Assembly: GCA_030692355.1 (NCBI GenBank)
Contig: JAUYCF010000042.1
Span: 1-64,000, forward strand
DNA: 64,000 bases
Reading direction: 5' to 3'
From: Thiobacillus sp.
GTDB taxonomy: Bacteria > Pseudomonadota > Gammaproteobacteria > Burkholderiales > Thiobacillaceae
A program made the position numbers and the translations under genes. The notes beneath the pieces are model-generated. The model saw only the letters and a list, made by a program, of their open reading frames with translations. It was not told the DNA's origin and did no database searches. Positions within the stretch are counted from its first letter, which is position 1, and each line of letters starts with the position of its first letter. Below are positions 44,493 to 54,384 of this stretch, in pieces.

Positions 44493-45512
44493 ATGCGTAT
44501 ATTCAACAAACTGGTTCAAGCCACCTTGGCTGCGGCCTTGGGTCTGACCTTCTCGGTGAGCGCGCTGGCCGCCGACATCACGGGCGCGGGCGCAACCTTC
44601 CCTTACGCCATTTACGCCAAGTGGGCCGAAGCCTATCGGGCGGCCACCGGCAACAGGGTCAACTACCAGGCCATCGGCTCGTCGGGCGGCGTCAAGCAGA
44701 TCAAGGCCAGGACCACCAATTTTGGTGGCACGGATGCCCCGCTCAAGGACGCAGACCTGGCGGCAGCCAAACTGGTGCAGGTCCCGACCGTAATGGGGGG
44801 CGTGACCATCGTCATGAACGTTCCGGGGATTGAATCCGGCAAGCTGAAGCTGGACGGCGTTACGACCGCCGATATCTTCCGCGGCGCGATCACCAAGTGG
44901 AACGACCCCGCCATCGTCAGACTAAACCCCGGCGTTACCCTGCCGAATATGGCGATTACCTTGTCGCATCGTTCGGACGGTTCGGGCACCACCTACGCGT
45001 TCACCCACTATCTGGCCAAGCAGTCGGCGGCTTTCCTGCGCGAGGTCGGCGCAGGCAACACGGTCAACTGGCCGCGCAATGCGGTGGGTGGCAAGGGTAA
45101 CGCGGGGGTCGCGGCCAACATCCAGAAGATCAGGGGCACGATCGGTTATGTGGATATCGCCGATGCGATGAATAACAACATGAAGTACATCGCGCTGAAG
45201 AACCGTGCCGGCAACTACATTGTGCCGAGCCAGCAGGCGATTGCCGACGCGGCAGCCGGTGCCAACTTCAAGATCAAGGGTATGGCCCCCGATCTGCTGG
45301 ACCAGCCGCACAAGAACGCCTGGCCCATCACCAGCGCCACTTACATCCTGGCATATGAAAAGGGCCCCGATGCCGCCAAGCAGAAGGGCGTCGTGGACTT
45401 CTTTACCTGGTCCCTGAACAACGGTCAGGGCATGGCTGCCGATCTCGGCTTTGTGGCGCTGCCGCCCAACGTCGTGAAAATGGTCGAAGCCGAGATGACG
45501 AAGATCAAATAA
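44493..45512 (+). CDS. pstS: phosphate-binding periplasmic protein PstS
   Basis: 339 residues; captures phosphate for the PstCAB transporter. Signal peptide ending VSALAA, GAGATFPYAIYAKWA, YQAIGSSGG and SHRSDGSGTTYAFTHYL phosphate-ligand loops. ATG 44493 after GGAG. A Pho box precedes it. Confidence 0.97.
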   Translation: MRIFNKLVQATLAAALGLTFSVSALAADITGAGATFPYAIYAKWAEAYRAATGNRVNYQAIGSSGGVKQIKARTTNFGGTDAPLKDADLAAAKLVQVPTVMGGVTIVMNVPGIESGKLKLDGVTTADIFRGAITKWNDPAIVRLNPGVTLPNMAITLSHRSDGSGTTYAFTHYLAKQSAAFLREVGAGNTVNWPRNAVGGKGNAGVAANIQKIRGTIGYVDIADAMNNNMKYIALKNRAGNYIVPSQQAIADAAAGANFKIKGMAPDLLDQPHKNAWPITSATYILAYEKGPDAAKQKGVVDFFTWSLNNGQGMAADLGFVALPPNVVKMVEAEMTKIK

Positions 45513-45544
45513 GGGTTTGTCGAGCCAACTTGTCGAATGCCGGG

Positions 45545-45605
45545 GGCGGCCTGCCGCCTTCGGCCTTCTACGAAAGCATCTGCCTGTTTCGGCGGGTGCT
45601 CCCGC
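45545..45605 (+). other. two stem-loops between pstS and pstC
   Basis: GGCGG-CCTG-CCGCC (45545-45558) and GCGGG-TGCT-CCCGC (45592-45605), neither with a U-run, in the 123-base gap. They could stabilise the pstS message and lower expression of the membrane genes. Confidence 0.5.
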
Positions 45606-45635
45606 AGATAACGATTAAACCGATAGGCACCCCCC

Positions 45636-46613
45636 GTGAGTGAGCCCAGTGTATCCGCCGGAATTGATCCGCATGCAAGGCAGGTCAGGAAATTCCGCTT
45701 GCAGGACAGATTTTTCCACCACACCACCCAGCTATTCGCCTTTGTCGTCCTGGCGGCATTGGTGGGAATTCTGGTGTCGCTCACCTACGAAGCCTGGCCC
45801 AGCATCAAGGCATTCGGCCCGTCCTTCCTGTGGACCAATATCTGGAGCGTGCCCGATGACGAGTACGGCGCACTGGCGGCCATTTACGGTACGGTCGTGA
45901 CGTCCGTGCTGGCTTTGTTGATTGCGGTGCCGATCAGTTTCGGGATTGCCCTGTTCCTGACCGAAACCTGCCCGGTGTGGTTGCGCCGCCCCCTGGGGAC
46001 CGCGATCGAATTGCTGGCAGGCATCCCCTCGATTGTTTACGGCATCTGGGGCCTGTTCGTGTTTGCGCCGCTGTTTGCCGACCATATCCAGCCCCCCCTG
46101 CAGGCGCTGCTGGGCGATGTGCCGGTGATCGGCGGCTGGTTTTCCGGCCCGCCCATCGGCGTCGGCATCCTGACGGCGAGCATTGTGCTGTCGCTGATGG
46201 TGATTCCCTTTATCGCTTCGGTCATGCGCGACGTGTTCGAAACCGTGCCGCACGTGCTGAAGGAGTCTGCTTATGGCCTGGGCTGCACCACCTGGGAAGT
46301 GGCGCGCAGTGTCGTGCTGCCTTACACCCGCGTCGGCGTCATCGGCGGCATCATGCTGGGACTGGGGCGGGCACTGGGCGAGACCATGGCGGTCACCTTC
46401 GTGATCGGCAACGCCAACCGCATCAACGGCAGCCTTTTTGCACCGGGCACCTCGATTGCATCCACCCTGGCGAACGAGTTCGGCGAGGCCGATCCCGGCC
46501 TGCATATCGCTGCCCTGTTCGAACTGGGCCTGGTGCTGTTCATCATCACCTTTGTCGTGCTGGCGATTTCGCGCTGGCTGATCAGCCGCAGCATGGGCTC
46601 GGAGGGGCTGTAG
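45636..46613 (+). CDS. pstC: phosphate ABC transporter permease PstC
   Basis: 325 residues, six membrane helices; ABC permease loop [39 protein letters not shown] is typical of PstC. GTG start at 45636 with weak ribosome site. Three bases separate it from pstA. Confidence 0.96.
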   Translation: MSEPSVSAGIDPHARQVRKFRLQDRFFHHTTQLFAFVVLAALVGILVSLTYEAWPSIKAFGPSFLWTNIWSVPDDEYGALAAIYGTVVTSVLALLIAVPISFGIALFLTETCPVWLRRPLGTAIELLAGIPSIVYGIWGLFVFAPLFADHIQPPLQALLGDVPVIGGWFSGPPIGVGILTASIVLSLMVIPFIASVMRDVFETVPHVLKESAYGLGCTTWEVARSVVLPYTRVGVIGGIMLGLGRALGETMAVTFVIGNANRINGSLFAPGTSIASTLANEFGEADPGLHIAALFELGLVLFIITFVVLAISRWLISRSMGSEGL

Positions 46614-46616
46614 ATC

Positions 46617-47462
46617 ATGATGAGCCTGTACACCCGCCGCATCTGGATCAACCGCATCGGCATCACCCTGTCCATGTTGGCGATGAGCATCGGGCTGATC
46701 GCGCTACTGTGGATTTTGTGGACGCTGTTTTCCAGGGGGTTTGCCGCGCTGAGCTGGGATTTGTTTACCCAGGACACGCCAGCGCCGGGTTCCGAAGGCG
46801 GCGGTCTGCGCAATGCCATCGTCGGCAGCGGTCTGATCCTGTTTTTTTCCATGCTGATCTCGACGCCGATCGGCATTCTGGCCGGGATTTATCTGGCCGA
46901 GTATGGGCGCGTCTCCAGATTTGCATCGTTCACCCGCTTCATGACCGACATCATGCTGTCGGCCCCCTCCATCGTCATCGGCCTGTTCGTGTACGCGCTG
47001 TTCGTGGTGACCACCGGCGGATTTTCCGGCTGGGCGGGGTCGCTGGCGCTGGCGCTGATTGCCATTCCGGTGGTGGTGCGCACCACCGAAAACATGCTGA
47101 AGCTGGTGCCGACCAGCCTGCGCGAAGCAGCCTTTGCGGTGGGCGCGCCACGCTGGCAGGTCTCGCTCAAGGTCACCTTGCGCGCGGTCAAATCCGGCGT
47201 GGTGACCGGCGTGCTGCTGGCGATGGCGCGCATTACCGGCGAAACCGCGCCGCTGTTGTTTACCGCGCTGAACAACCAGTTCTTCAGCACCAACATGTCC
47301 GAACCGATGGGCAACCTGCCGGTGGTGATTTTCCAGTTCGCGTTGAGCCCGTATGACAACTGGGTCAACCTGGCCTGGGGCGGGGCGCTGTTGATTGCCC
47401 TTCTGGTGTTGGCGGTCAACATCGGTGTGCGCATCGTTTTCCGCAACAAGGTCAAACGTTAA
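46617..47462 (+). CDS. pstA: phosphate ABC transporter permease PstA
   Basis: 281 residues, second permease of the phosphate importer, with six helices, LSAPSIVIGLFVYALF and the coupling loop REAAFAVGAPRWQVSLKVTL. ATGATG start. Confidence 0.96.
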   Translation: MMSLYTRRIWINRIGITLSMLAMSIGLIALLWILWTLFSRGFAALSWDLFTQDTPAPGSEGGGLRNAIVGSGLILFFSMLISTPIGILAGIYLAEYGRVSRFASFTRFMTDIMLSAPSIVIGLFVYALFVVTTGGFSGWAGSLALALIAIPVVVRTTENMLKLVPTSLREAAFAVGAPRWQVSLKVTLRAVKSGVVTGVLLAMARITGETAPLLFTALNNQFFSTNMSEPMGNLPVVIFQFALSPYDNWVNLAWGGALLIALLVLAVNIGVRIVFRNKVKR

Positions 47463-47480
47463 TTTCTCCGGAGCTACGCT

Positions 47481-48278
47481 GTGTTCAATCAACCCATGCC
47501 CGATCAAGCCATGCCGCCCGACGAAAATATTGCGCTGCAGGTCCGCAATCTGGATTTTTTTTACGGTGATTTCAAAGGCCTCAACAACGTCAATCTGGAT
47601 GTCGCCAACAAGAAAGTGACGGCCTTCATCGGACCCTCCGGTTGCGGAAAATCCACCTTGCTGCGCACCTTCAATCGCATGTATGACCTGTACCCGGGAC
47701 AGCGCGCCGAAGGGCAGATTATTTTTCATGGCAAGAATCTGCTCGACAAGAGCCAGGACGTAAACCTTGTACGCGCCAAGATCGGCATGGTGTTCCAGAA
47801 GCCAACGCCGTTTCCCATGACGATCTATGAAAACATTGCTTTTGGCGTGCGCCTGTATGAGCGAATGTCGAAAAGCGCAATGGACGATCGCGTCGAATGG
47901 GCGCTCAACAAGGCCGCGCTGTGGGGTGAAGTGAAGGACAAGTTGCAGCAGAACGGCCTGTCGCTTTCTGGCGGCCAGCAACAGCGCTTGTGCATCGCGC
48001 GCGCGGTCGCGGTCAAACCCGACATCGTGCTGCTGGACGAGCCGACCTCGGCGCTAGATCCGATTTCTACTGCCAAGATCGAAGAACTCATTAACGAGCT
48101 AAAGAGCGAATACACCATCGCCATCGTCACGCACAACATGCAGCAGGCCGCGCGGGTTTCCGACTTCACGGCCTTCATGTACCTGGGTGAACTCATCGAA
48201 TTCAACGAAACCGGCACGATCTTCATGCAGCCGGTCAAAAAGCAGACCGAAGACTACATTACCGGCCGATTCGGCTAA
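47481..48278 (+). CDS. pstB: phosphate ABC transporter ATPase PstB
   Basis: 265 residues. Walker [10 protein letters not shown], signature [14 protein letters not shown], Walker [14 protein letters not shown], and switch His in [14 protein letters not shown] 47481 after GGAG at suitable distance. phoU, often last in pst operons, is not here; tpiA follows with its own promoter. Confidence 0.97.
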   Translation: MFNQPMPDQAMPPDENIALQVRNLDFFYGDFKGLNNVNLDVANKKVTAFIGPSGCGKSTLLRTFNRMYDLYPGQRAEGQIIFHGKNLLDKSQDVNLVRAKIGMVFQKPTPFPMTIYENIAFGVRLYERMSKSAMDDRVEWALNKAALWGEVKDKLQQNGLSLSGGQQQRLCIARAVAVKPDIVLLDEPTSALDPISTAKIEELINELKSEYTIAIVTHNMQQAARVSDFTAFMYLGELIEFNETGTIFMQPVKKQTEDYITGRFG

Positions 48279-48306
48279 TCTCCCGGCGCGCGCGACGTTT
48301 GGGCGG

Positions 48307-48335
48307 TTGACCGCCGGGCGCGTTGCGCTTACCAT
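48307..48335 (+). promoter_or_regulatory. promoter of tpiA-secG
   Basis: TTGACC (48307-48312), 17 bases, TACCAT (48330-48335), 26 bases before the tpiA ATG. Confidence 0.6.
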
Positions 48336-48361
48336 CGCGCACTTTTGTTTGGCAGAATCCC

Positions 48362-49108
48362 ATGCGCAAGAAGCTCGTAGCCGGTAACTGGAAAATGCAT
48401 GGCAGCCTGGCCGAAAATGCCGCGTTGCTGTCCGCACTCAAGCCTGCCTTGGCCGGTATCGAGGCCGTGGTTTGCGTGCCTTTTCCGTACCTGGCGCAGG
48501 CGCAGGCCGAACTCACCGGATCGTCGATTGCCTGGGGCGCGCAAAACGTGTCCGAGCAGACCAAGGGCGCGTTCACCGGCGAAGTGTCGGCATCCATGCT
48601 GCTCGATTTTGGCTGCACGTATGTGATCGTCGGTCATTCCGAGCGGCGCAGCCTGTACGGCGAATCCGACGCACTGGTGGCGCGCAAATACGTGGCAGCG
48701 CAGGCGGCGGGTTTGACGCCCATTCTGTGCGTCGGCGAATCGCTGGCCGAGCGCGAGTCGGGCGTGACCGAAGCGGTCGTCTCGCGTCAGCTCGATGCCG
48801 TGATTGACGCGGCAGGGGTGGCTTCGCTGGCCGGAGCCGTAATCGCCTATGAGCCGGTATGGGCGATCGGCACCGGCAAAACCGCCTCGCCGGAACAGGC
48901 GCAAGCGGTGCATGCCTTCATTCGCGGCAGGGTCGCCGCACTCGATGCAAGCGTGGCAGACCAGCTTGTCATCCAGTATGGGGGTAGCGTAAAAGCCGCG
49001 AATGCGGCAGAATTGATGGCTCAGCCCGATATCGATGGCGGCCTGATTGGCGGCGCTTCACTGGTCGCCGACGAATTCGCCGCGATTTGCCGGGCAGCAG
49101 CCAAGTAA
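48362..49108 (+). CDS. tpiA: triose-phosphate isomerase
   Basis: 248 residues; interconverts glyceraldehyde-3-phosphate and dihydroxyacetone phosphate. GNWKMHG Lys, VIVGHSERR His, [15 protein letters not shown] catalytic Glu loop, and [12 protein letters not shown] phosphate site. ATG 48362. Confidence 0.98.
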   Translation: MRKKLVAGNWKMHGSLAENAALLSALKPALAGIEAVVCVPFPYLAQAQAELTGSSIAWGAQNVSEQTKGAFTGEVSASMLLDFGCTYVIVGHSERRSLYGESDALVARKYVAAQAAGLTPILCVGESLAERESGVTEAVVSRQLDAVIDAAGVASLAGAVIAYEPVWAIGTGKTASPEQAQAVHAFIRGRVAALDASVADQLVIQYGGSVKAANAAELMAQPDIDGGLIGGASLVADEFAAICRAAAK

Positions 49109-49117
49109 GAGTCAAAT

Positions 49118-49462
49118 ATGGAAACATTGTTCTGGGTCCTTCACGTTATTGTTGCCATCACGGTCATCGCGCTGGTGTTGTTGCAGCACGGCAAGGGGGC
49201 GGACATGGGCGCGGCATTTGGCAGCGGGTCGTCCGGCAGCCTGTTCGGCGCCACGGGTTCGGCCAATTTTCTCAGCCGCAGCACTGCCGTCGTGGCGACC
49301 CTGTTTTTCCTGACCAGTCTGGGCCTGGCCTATTTCGGGCTCCAGCAACACAAACCGACCAGTGTGCTGGATCGCACAACGGTACCGGCGACCACGACGC
49401 AGCCTGCTGCGCCGGTCCCGGGCCAGAGCAACGGCTCGAAAGCGGGTGACATTCCGCAGTAA
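49118..49462 (+). CDS. secG: protein translocase subunit SecG
   Basis: 114 residues, two membrane helices joined by the conserved [23 protein letters not shown]-type loop, and a Thr/Pro/Ala tail. Part of SecYEG. tpiA-secG-tRNA-Leu order is classical in proteobacteria. Confidence 0.95.
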   Translation: METLFWVLHVIVAITVIALVLLQHGKGADMGAAFGSGSSGSLFGATGSANFLSRSTAVVATLFFLTSLGLAYFGLQQHKPTSVLDRTTVPATTTQPAAPVPGQSNGSKAGDIPQ

Positions 49463-49494
49463 ATCAGCAGTACTCATTGGGCGCATGCCCTTTG

Positions 49495-49579
49495 GCCGAC
49501 GTGGTGGAATTGGTAGACACGCTATCTTGAGGGGGTAGTGACTTAGGTTGTGCGAGTTCGAGTCTCGCCGTCGGCACCA
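49495..49579 (+). tRNA. tRNA-Leu (anticodon GAG)
   Basis: Acceptor stem GCCGACG (49495-49501) pairs with CGTCGGC (49569-49575); discriminator A and encoded CCA follow (49576-49579). Anticodon loop TTGAGGG gives GAG, reading CUC and CUU. Long variable arm and GTTCGAGTC T-loop fit the leucine class. Confidence 0.96.
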
Positions 49580-49659
49580 TCAAATTTCCTGATTGATCTA
49601 TTGGCATTCAATATCAAATAAGCATTTGATTATAAAGGCAAAAATATCAATTTTTTGGC

Positions 49660-49689
49660 TTGACAGTCAATGTCCTATGCTAATAGAAT
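49660..49689 (+). promoter_or_regulatory. promoter of the nuo operon
   Basis: TTGACA (49660-49665), 18 bases, TAGAAT (49684-49689). About 55 bases of A/T-rich DNA just upstream could be an UP element, unusual in this GC-rich window. A second TATAAT stands at 49695-49700. Together they suggest strong expression of nuo. Confidence 0.65.
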
Positions 49690-49739
49690 TTGCTTATAAT
49701 TAATTAACTGCCTGATATGGGCATAGTCGGAGGACCTCG

Positions 49740-50096
49740 GTGCTGGAGAACTACCTCCCCATTCTGTTGTTCATTCTGGTCGGGCTGGCCTTTGGTGTGG
49801 GTCCCATCATTGCAGGTGGCCTGCTGGCGCCGCATCGCCCCGACAGCGAAAAGCTCTCGCCCTATGAATGCGGTTTCGAGGCGTTCGAGGATGCGCGCAT
49901 GAAGTTCGACGTGCGCTACTACCTGGTTGCCATCCTGTTCATCCTGTTCGACCTGGAAATCGCCTTTCTCTTTCCTTGGGCCATCGTGCTCGAGGAAATC
50001 GGCCTGGCCGGTTTTCTCGCCATGATGGTGTTCCTCGGCATCCTGGTGATCGGCTTCATCTACGAATGGATGAAGGGGGCGCTGGAATGGGAGTAA
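49740..50096 (+). CDS. nuoA: NADH-quinone oxidoreductase subunit A
   Basis: 118-residue membrane subunit of complex I, three helices, [23 protein letters not shown] signature in part. GTG start at 49740 after GGAGGA. Confidence 0.97.
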   Translation: MLENYLPILLFILVGLAFGVGPIIAGGLLAPHRPDSEKLSPYECGFEAFEDARMKFDVRYYLVAILFILFDLEIAFLFPWAIVLEEIGLAGFLAMMVFLGILVIGFIYEWMKGALEWE

Positions 50097-50121
50097 GGCT
50101 TTTGAGCCCTTGGGCGAGGGC

Positions 50122-50140
50122 CCCCATGCGCGGCATGGGG
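50122..50140 (+). other. stem-loop between nuoA and nuoB
   Basis: CCCCATG-CGCGG-CATGGGG, a perfect 7-bp stem without U-run, within an unusually wide 91-base gap of an otherwise tight operon. May mark an mRNA processing or stabilising site. Confidence 0.45.
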
Positions 50141-50187
50141 ATCGACCCGGCGAAAAGTCCTGTCCGCGATATTGAGAGCGTTGTGGC

Positions 50188-50664
50188 ATGAGCATCGAAG
50201 GCGTACTCGAACAGGGGTTTGTCACCGCCAAGGCTGACCAGCTGATCAACTACATGCGCACCGGCTCGATGTGGCCGATGACCTTTGGCCTGGCATGCTG
50301 CGCAGTGGAAATGATGCATGCCGGCGCCGCACGCTACGATCTCGACCGCTTCGGTATTGTGTTTCGCGGCAGTCCCAGGCAGTCCGACGTGATGATCGTG
50401 GCGGGCACGCTTTGCAACAAAATGGCCCCCGCTCTGCGCAAGGTCTACGATCAGATGGCCGAGCCGCGCTGGGTGATTTCCATGGGCTCGTGCGCCAACG
50501 GCGGCGGCTATTACCATTATTCGTACTCGGTGGTGCGCGGGTGCGACCGCATCGTGCCGGTCGATATCTATGTTCCAGGCTGCCCGCCCACGGCTGAGGC
50601 GTTGCTGTTCGGCATCATCCAGCTGCAGAACAAGATCCGCCGTACCAACACCATCGCACGCTGA
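50188..50664 (+). CDS. nuoB: NADH-quinone oxidoreductase subunit B
   Basis: 158 residues, carries the terminal [4Fe-4S] cluster N2: [22 protein letters not shown] and [11 protein letters not shown] supply the cysteines. Confidence 0.98.
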   Translation: MSIEGVLEQGFVTAKADQLINYMRTGSMWPMTFGLACCAVEMMHAGAARYDLDRFGIVFRGSPRQSDVMIVAGTLCNKMAPALRKVYDQMAEPRWVISMGSCANGGGYYHYSYSVVRGCDRIVPVDIYVPGCPPTAEALLFGIIQLQNKIRRTNTIAR

Positions 50665-50670
50665 TAGCCC

Positions 50671-51285
50671 ATGCCCCAGACTGTGGAAGCCCTTTCTTTG
50701 TCCCTTGAGGCCGTGCTCGGCGATGCGCTGGAGCAGTCGTTCGTCCGTCTTGATGAACTGACGCTGATCGTCAAGGCGCAGCATTATGCGTCGGCGATGC
50801 GCACCCTGCGCGACCATCCCGATGGCCGCTTCGAGCAGTTGATCGACCTGTGCGGCATGGATTATTCGGGCTACGGGAGTGATGGTTACGGTGACGGATC
50901 GTGGGATGGCGCCCGCTTTGCCGTGGTGGCGCATCTGCTGTCGGTGTCGAACAATCAGCGCGTGCGCGTGCGTGTATTTTGCCCCGACGACGACTTGCCG
51001 CTGGTGGCCTCGATGGCCGACATCTGGCCGGCGGCCAACTGGTATGAGCGCGAAGCCTTCGACCTGTATGGCATCGTATTTGAGGGCCATCCCGATCTGC
51101 GCCGGCTCCTTACCGACTATGGCTTTATCGGTCATCCGTTCCGCAAGGACTTCCCGCTGTCCGGCAACGTCGAAATGCGCTACGACCCGACCCAGCGGCG
51201 AGTGATCTATCAGCCGGTATCGATCGAGCCGCGCGAAATCACGCCGCGTATCGTGCGCGACGAAAGCTACGGGGCAGGGCGCTAA
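50671..51285 (+). CDS. nuoC: NADH-quinone oxidoreductase subunit C
   Basis: 204 residues of the 30-kDa subunit; [31 protein letters not shown]-type signature. Separate from nuoD, unlike the fused nuoCD of E. coli. Its TAA overlaps the ATG of a minigene. Confidence 0.97.
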   Translation: MPQTVEALSLSLEAVLGDALEQSFVRLDELTLIVKAQHYASAMRTLRDHPDGRFEQLIDLCGMDYSGYGSDGYGDGSWDGARFAVVAHLLSVSNNQRVRVRVFCPDDDLPLVASMADIWPAANWYEREAFDLYGIVFEGHPDLRRLLTDYGFIGHPFRKDFPLSGNVEMRYDPTQRRVIYQPVSIEPREITPRIVRDESYGAGR

Positions 51286-51347
51286 TGGCTGAAATTCGCA
51301 ACTATGCTGGATTAATGAGTGTCGTCCCGGAGCGTTCACATGGCTGA
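51285..51347 (+). CDS. 20-codon minigene duplicating the NuoD N-terminus
   Basis: ATG at 51285 (TAATG overlap with nuoC) opens [10 protein letters not shown]... and stops at 51347, eight bases inside nuoD. Its first seven residues equal those of NuoD (MAEIRNY), while the codons differ at three wobble positions. It lies in a different frame from nuoD. Likely a local duplication that now may act as a translational coupler; a product is not shown. Confidence 0.5.
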   Translation: MAEIRNYAGLMSVVPERSHG

Positions 51348-52593
51348 AATCCGGAACTACACGATGAACTTCGGGCCGCAGCATCCGGCCGCGCACGGCG
51401 TGCTGCGCCTGGTGCTGGAGCTTGACGGCGAGGTGATCCAGCGCGCCGACCCGCACATCGGCCTGCTGCACCGCGCCACCGAAAAGCTGGCCGAGCACAA
51501 GACCTTCCTGCAGTCGGTGCCCTACATGGACCGCCTCGACTACGTGTCGATGATGGTCAATGAGCACGCCTACGTGATGGCGATCGAGAAGCTGCTCGGC
51601 ATCGGGGTGCCGGAGCGCGCGCAGTATATCCGCGTGATGTTCGACGAAATCACCCGCGTGCTGAATCACCTGCTGTGGCTGGGCGCGCACGCGCTCGACG
51701 TCGGCGCGATGACGGTTTTTTTGTATGCCTTCCGCGAGCGCGAGGACCTGATGGACTGCTACGAGGCGGTCTCGGGTGCGCGCCTGCATGCGGCCTACTA
51801 CCGTCCCGGCGGCGTCTACCGCGACCTGCCGGACACGATGCCTCAGTATGCGGCGCAGCACACCCGCAACGAGGCGACGATGAAGTCGATGAACGCCAAC
51901 CGCCAGGGTTCTCTGCTCGACTTCATCGAGGATTTCACCCTGCGCTTCCCGACTTATGTCGACGAATACGAGACGCTGCTGACCGATAACCGCATCTGGA
52001 AGCAACGCACCGTCGGTATCGGCGTGGTGTCGCCCGAGCGCGCGCTGGCACTGGGCTTCACCGGCCCCATGCTGCGCGGCTCCGGCGTCGAGTGGGATCT
52101 GCGCAAGAAACGGCCCTACGAAGTCTACGACCGCATGGATTTCGACATCCCGGTCGGCACCAATGGCGATTGCTATGACCGCTACCTGGTGCGGGTCGAA
52201 GAAATGCGGCAGTCCAACCGCATCATTAGGCAGTGCGTCGACTGGCTGCGCAGGAATCCGGGCCCGGTCATCGTGGAAAACCACAAGGTCGCGCCGCCGT
52301 CGCGGATCGGCATGAAGCAGAACATGGAAGAGCTGATCCATCACTTCAAGCTATTCACCGAGGGCATGCACGTGCCGGCGGGCGAGGCCTACGCCGCGGT
52401 CGAGCATCCCAAGGGCGAGTTCGGCATTTATCTGGTGTCGGACGGCGCCAACAAACCCTATCGTCTGAAAATCCGCGCGCCGGGCTATGCGCATCTGGCG
52501 GCACTCGATGAAATGAGCCGCGGCCACATGATCGCCGACGTCGTCGCCATCATCGGCACGCAGGATATTGTTTTCGGGGAGATCGACCGCTGA
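51340..52593 (+). CDS. nuoD: NADH-quinone oxidoreductase subunit D
   Basis: 417-residue 49-kDa subunit forming the quinone site. [20 protein letters not shown] start, [15 protein letters not shown], and C-terminal [19 protein letters not shown] 51340 follows CGGAG. TGATG overlap with nuoE. Confidence 0.98.
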   Translation: MAEIRNYTMNFGPQHPAAHGVLRLVLELDGEVIQRADPHIGLLHRATEKLAEHKTFLQSVPYMDRLDYVSMMVNEHAYVMAIEKLLGIGVPERAQYIRVMFDEITRVLNHLLWLGAHALDVGAMTVFLYAFREREDLMDCYEAVSGARLHAAYYRPGGVYRDLPDTMPQYAAQHTRNEATMKSMNANRQGSLLDFIEDFTLRFPTYVDEYETLLTDNRIWKQRTVGIGVVSPERALALGFTGPMLRGSGVEWDLRKKRPYEVYDRMDFDIPVGTNGDCYDRYLVRVEEMRQSNRIIRQCVDWLRRNPGPVIVENHKVAPPSRIGMKQNMEELIHHFKLFTEGMHVPAGEAYAAVEHPKGEFGIYLVSDGANKPYRLKIRAPGYAHLAALDEMSRGHMIADVVAIIGTQDIVFGEIDR

Positions 52594-53093
52594 TGGCCAA
52601 TCCTGATTCAAACAGCCTTCGGCTGAGTCAAGAATCGCTCGCGCTGATTGACGCCGAGGTCGCCAAATACCCCGCCGACCGGAAGCAGTCGGCGGTCATG
52701 GCCGCGCTGCGTATCGCGCAGACTGAAAAGGGCTGGCTCAAGCCCGAACTGGTCGAGTACGTCGCAAACTATCTGGAGATACCGCCGATCGCGGCCTACG
52801 AGGTGGCGACCTTTTACAACATGTACGACACCCAGCCGGTGGGGCGTCACAAGATCACGCTGTGCACCAATCTGCCGTGCGCGCTGATGGGTGCGAACAA
52901 GATTGCCGAACACCTGAAGCAGAAACTCGGCATCGGCTTCGGCGAGACCACGGAGGATGGGCGCTACACCCTGAAGGAAGGCGAATGCATGGGAACCTGC
53001 GGCGATGCGCCGGTGTGCCTGCACAACAACCACGCCATGCATACGCACCTGACGCCCGAACAGGTGGACGAATTGCTGGATAAGCTGAAATGA
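52593..53093 (+). CDS. nuoE: NADH-quinone oxidoreductase subunit E
   Basis: 166 residues, thioredoxin-like, [2Fe-2S] cluster N1a from [11 protein letters not shown] and [13 protein letters not shown]. Overlaps both neighbours. Confidence 0.97.
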   Translation: MANPDSNSLRLSQESLALIDAEVAKYPADRKQSAVMAALRIAQTEKGWLKPELVEYVANYLEIPPIAAYEVATFYNMYDTQPVGRHKITLCTNLPCALMGANKIAEHLKQKLGIGFGETTEDGRYTLKEGECMGTCGDAPVCLHNNHAMHTHLTPEQVDELLDKLK

Positions 53094-54382
53094 GCCTGCT
53101 GAAGCCCACCCCCCAGGTCTGCAGCTGGACGCAGGCGCTCGACAATCCGCGCTCGCTCGCGACCTACGTCGCCCATGGCGGCTACCAGGCGCTGCGTCGC
53201 GTGATCACGGAAAATATTTCCGGCGACGCCATCATCGCCGAGCTCAAGACCAGCGCCCTGCGCGGACGCGGCGGCGCGGGTTTTCCCACCGGCCTCAAGT
53301 GGAGCTTCATGCCGCGCGCGTTTACCGGCGACAAGTACATCGTCTGCAACAGCGACGAGGGAGAGCCGGGCACCTTCAAGGACCGCGACATCCTGCGCTA
53401 CAACCCGCACCAGCTGATCGAGGGCATGGCGATCGCCGGCTACGTGATGGGCGCGCGCGTCGGCTACAACTACATCCATGGCGAGATTTTCGATTGCTAC
53501 CGGATCTTCGAGGCCGCGCTGCAGGAAGCGCGCGAAGCCGGCTATCTTGGCGACAAGCTGTTCGGCACCGACTTCTGCTTCCAGCTGCATGCGCACCACG
53601 GCTACGGCGCCTATATCTGCGGCGAGGAAACCGCGCTGCTGGAATCGATCGAAGGCAAGAAGGGCCAGCCGCGCTTCAAGCCGCCGTTCCCGGCGAGCTT
53701 CGGCCTGTACGGCAAACCGACCACTATCAACAACACCGAGACGCTGGCCTCGGTGCCGTGGATCATGCAGCACGGCGGCCAGGCATTCCTCGAGCTCGGC
53801 AAGCCCAACAACGGCGGCTCCAAGCTGTTTTCGGTTTCCGGGCACGTCAACAAGCCGGGCAACTACGAAGTACCGCTCGGCACGCCGTTTTCCGCACTGC
53901 TGGAGATGGCGGGCGGGGTGCGTAGCGGCCATAAATTGAAGGCCGTCATTCCGGGCGGGTCAAGCGCGCCGGTGCTGCCGGCCGACATCATGATGGGCTG
54001 CACCATGGACTTCGATTCCATCTCCAAGGCGGGCTCCATGCTGGGTTCCGGCGCGGTCATCGTGATGGACGAAACCGTGTGCATGGTGCGTGCGCTGGAG
54101 CGGCTATCCTATTTTTATTTCGAGGAATCGTGTGGCCAGTGCACGCCATGCCGCGAAGGCACCGGCTGGATGTATCGCGTGATTCACCGCATCGAACACG
54201 GACAGGGCCGGCCGGAAGACATCGATCTGCTCAACAGCGTGGCGGGACGCATAGGCGGCCATACCATTTGCGCACTGGGCGACGCAGCGGCACTGCCGGT
54301 GCAAAGCTTTCTCAAACATTTTGGCCATGAGTTCGAGCACCACATCGAACACAAGTGCTGCATGGCCGGAACGGAACAGTAA
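53090..54382 (+). CDS. nuoF: NADH-quinone oxidoreductase subunit F
   Basis: 430 residues, binds NADH and [20 protein letters not shown] and [14 protein letters not shown]; [4Fe-4S] N3 ligands in [12 protein letters not shown]. Confidence 0.98.
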   Translation: MSLLKPTPQVCSWTQALDNPRSLATYVAHGGYQALRRVITENISGDAIIAELKTSALRGRGGAGFPTGLKWSFMPRAFTGDKYIVCNSDEGEPGTFKDRDILRYNPHQLIEGMAIAGYVMGARVGYNYIHGEIFDCYRIFEAALQEAREAGYLGDKLFGTDFCFQLHAHHGYGAYICGEETALLESIEGKKGQPRFKPPFPASFGLYGKPTTINNTETLASVPWIMQHGGQAFLELGKPNNGGSKLFSVSGHVNKPGNYEVPLGTPFSALLEMAGGVRSGHKLKAVIPGGSSAPVLPADIMMGCTMDFDSISKAGSMLGSGAVIVMDETVCMVRALERLSYFYFEESCGQCTPCREGTGWMYRVIHRIEHGQGRPEDIDLLNSVAGRIGGHTICALGDAAALPVQSFLKHFGHEFEHHIEHKCCMAGTEQ

Positions 54383-54384
54383 CC

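Noticed and set aside
46704-47981. 425-codon minus-strand frame opposite pstA and pstB
   Set aside because: Shadow of two certain transporter genes, low-complexity His/Gln/Arg composition.
49602-49660. A/T-rich stretch after tRNA-Leu as an integrated element or att site
   Set aside because: No integrase or duplicated tRNA end; better explained as the nuo promoter region.
50056-52344. 762-codon open frame on the minus strand opposite nuoB, nuoC and nuoD
   Set aside because: It is antisense to three certain complex I genes; GC-rich codon bias opens such frames, and its translation has no recognisable domain.
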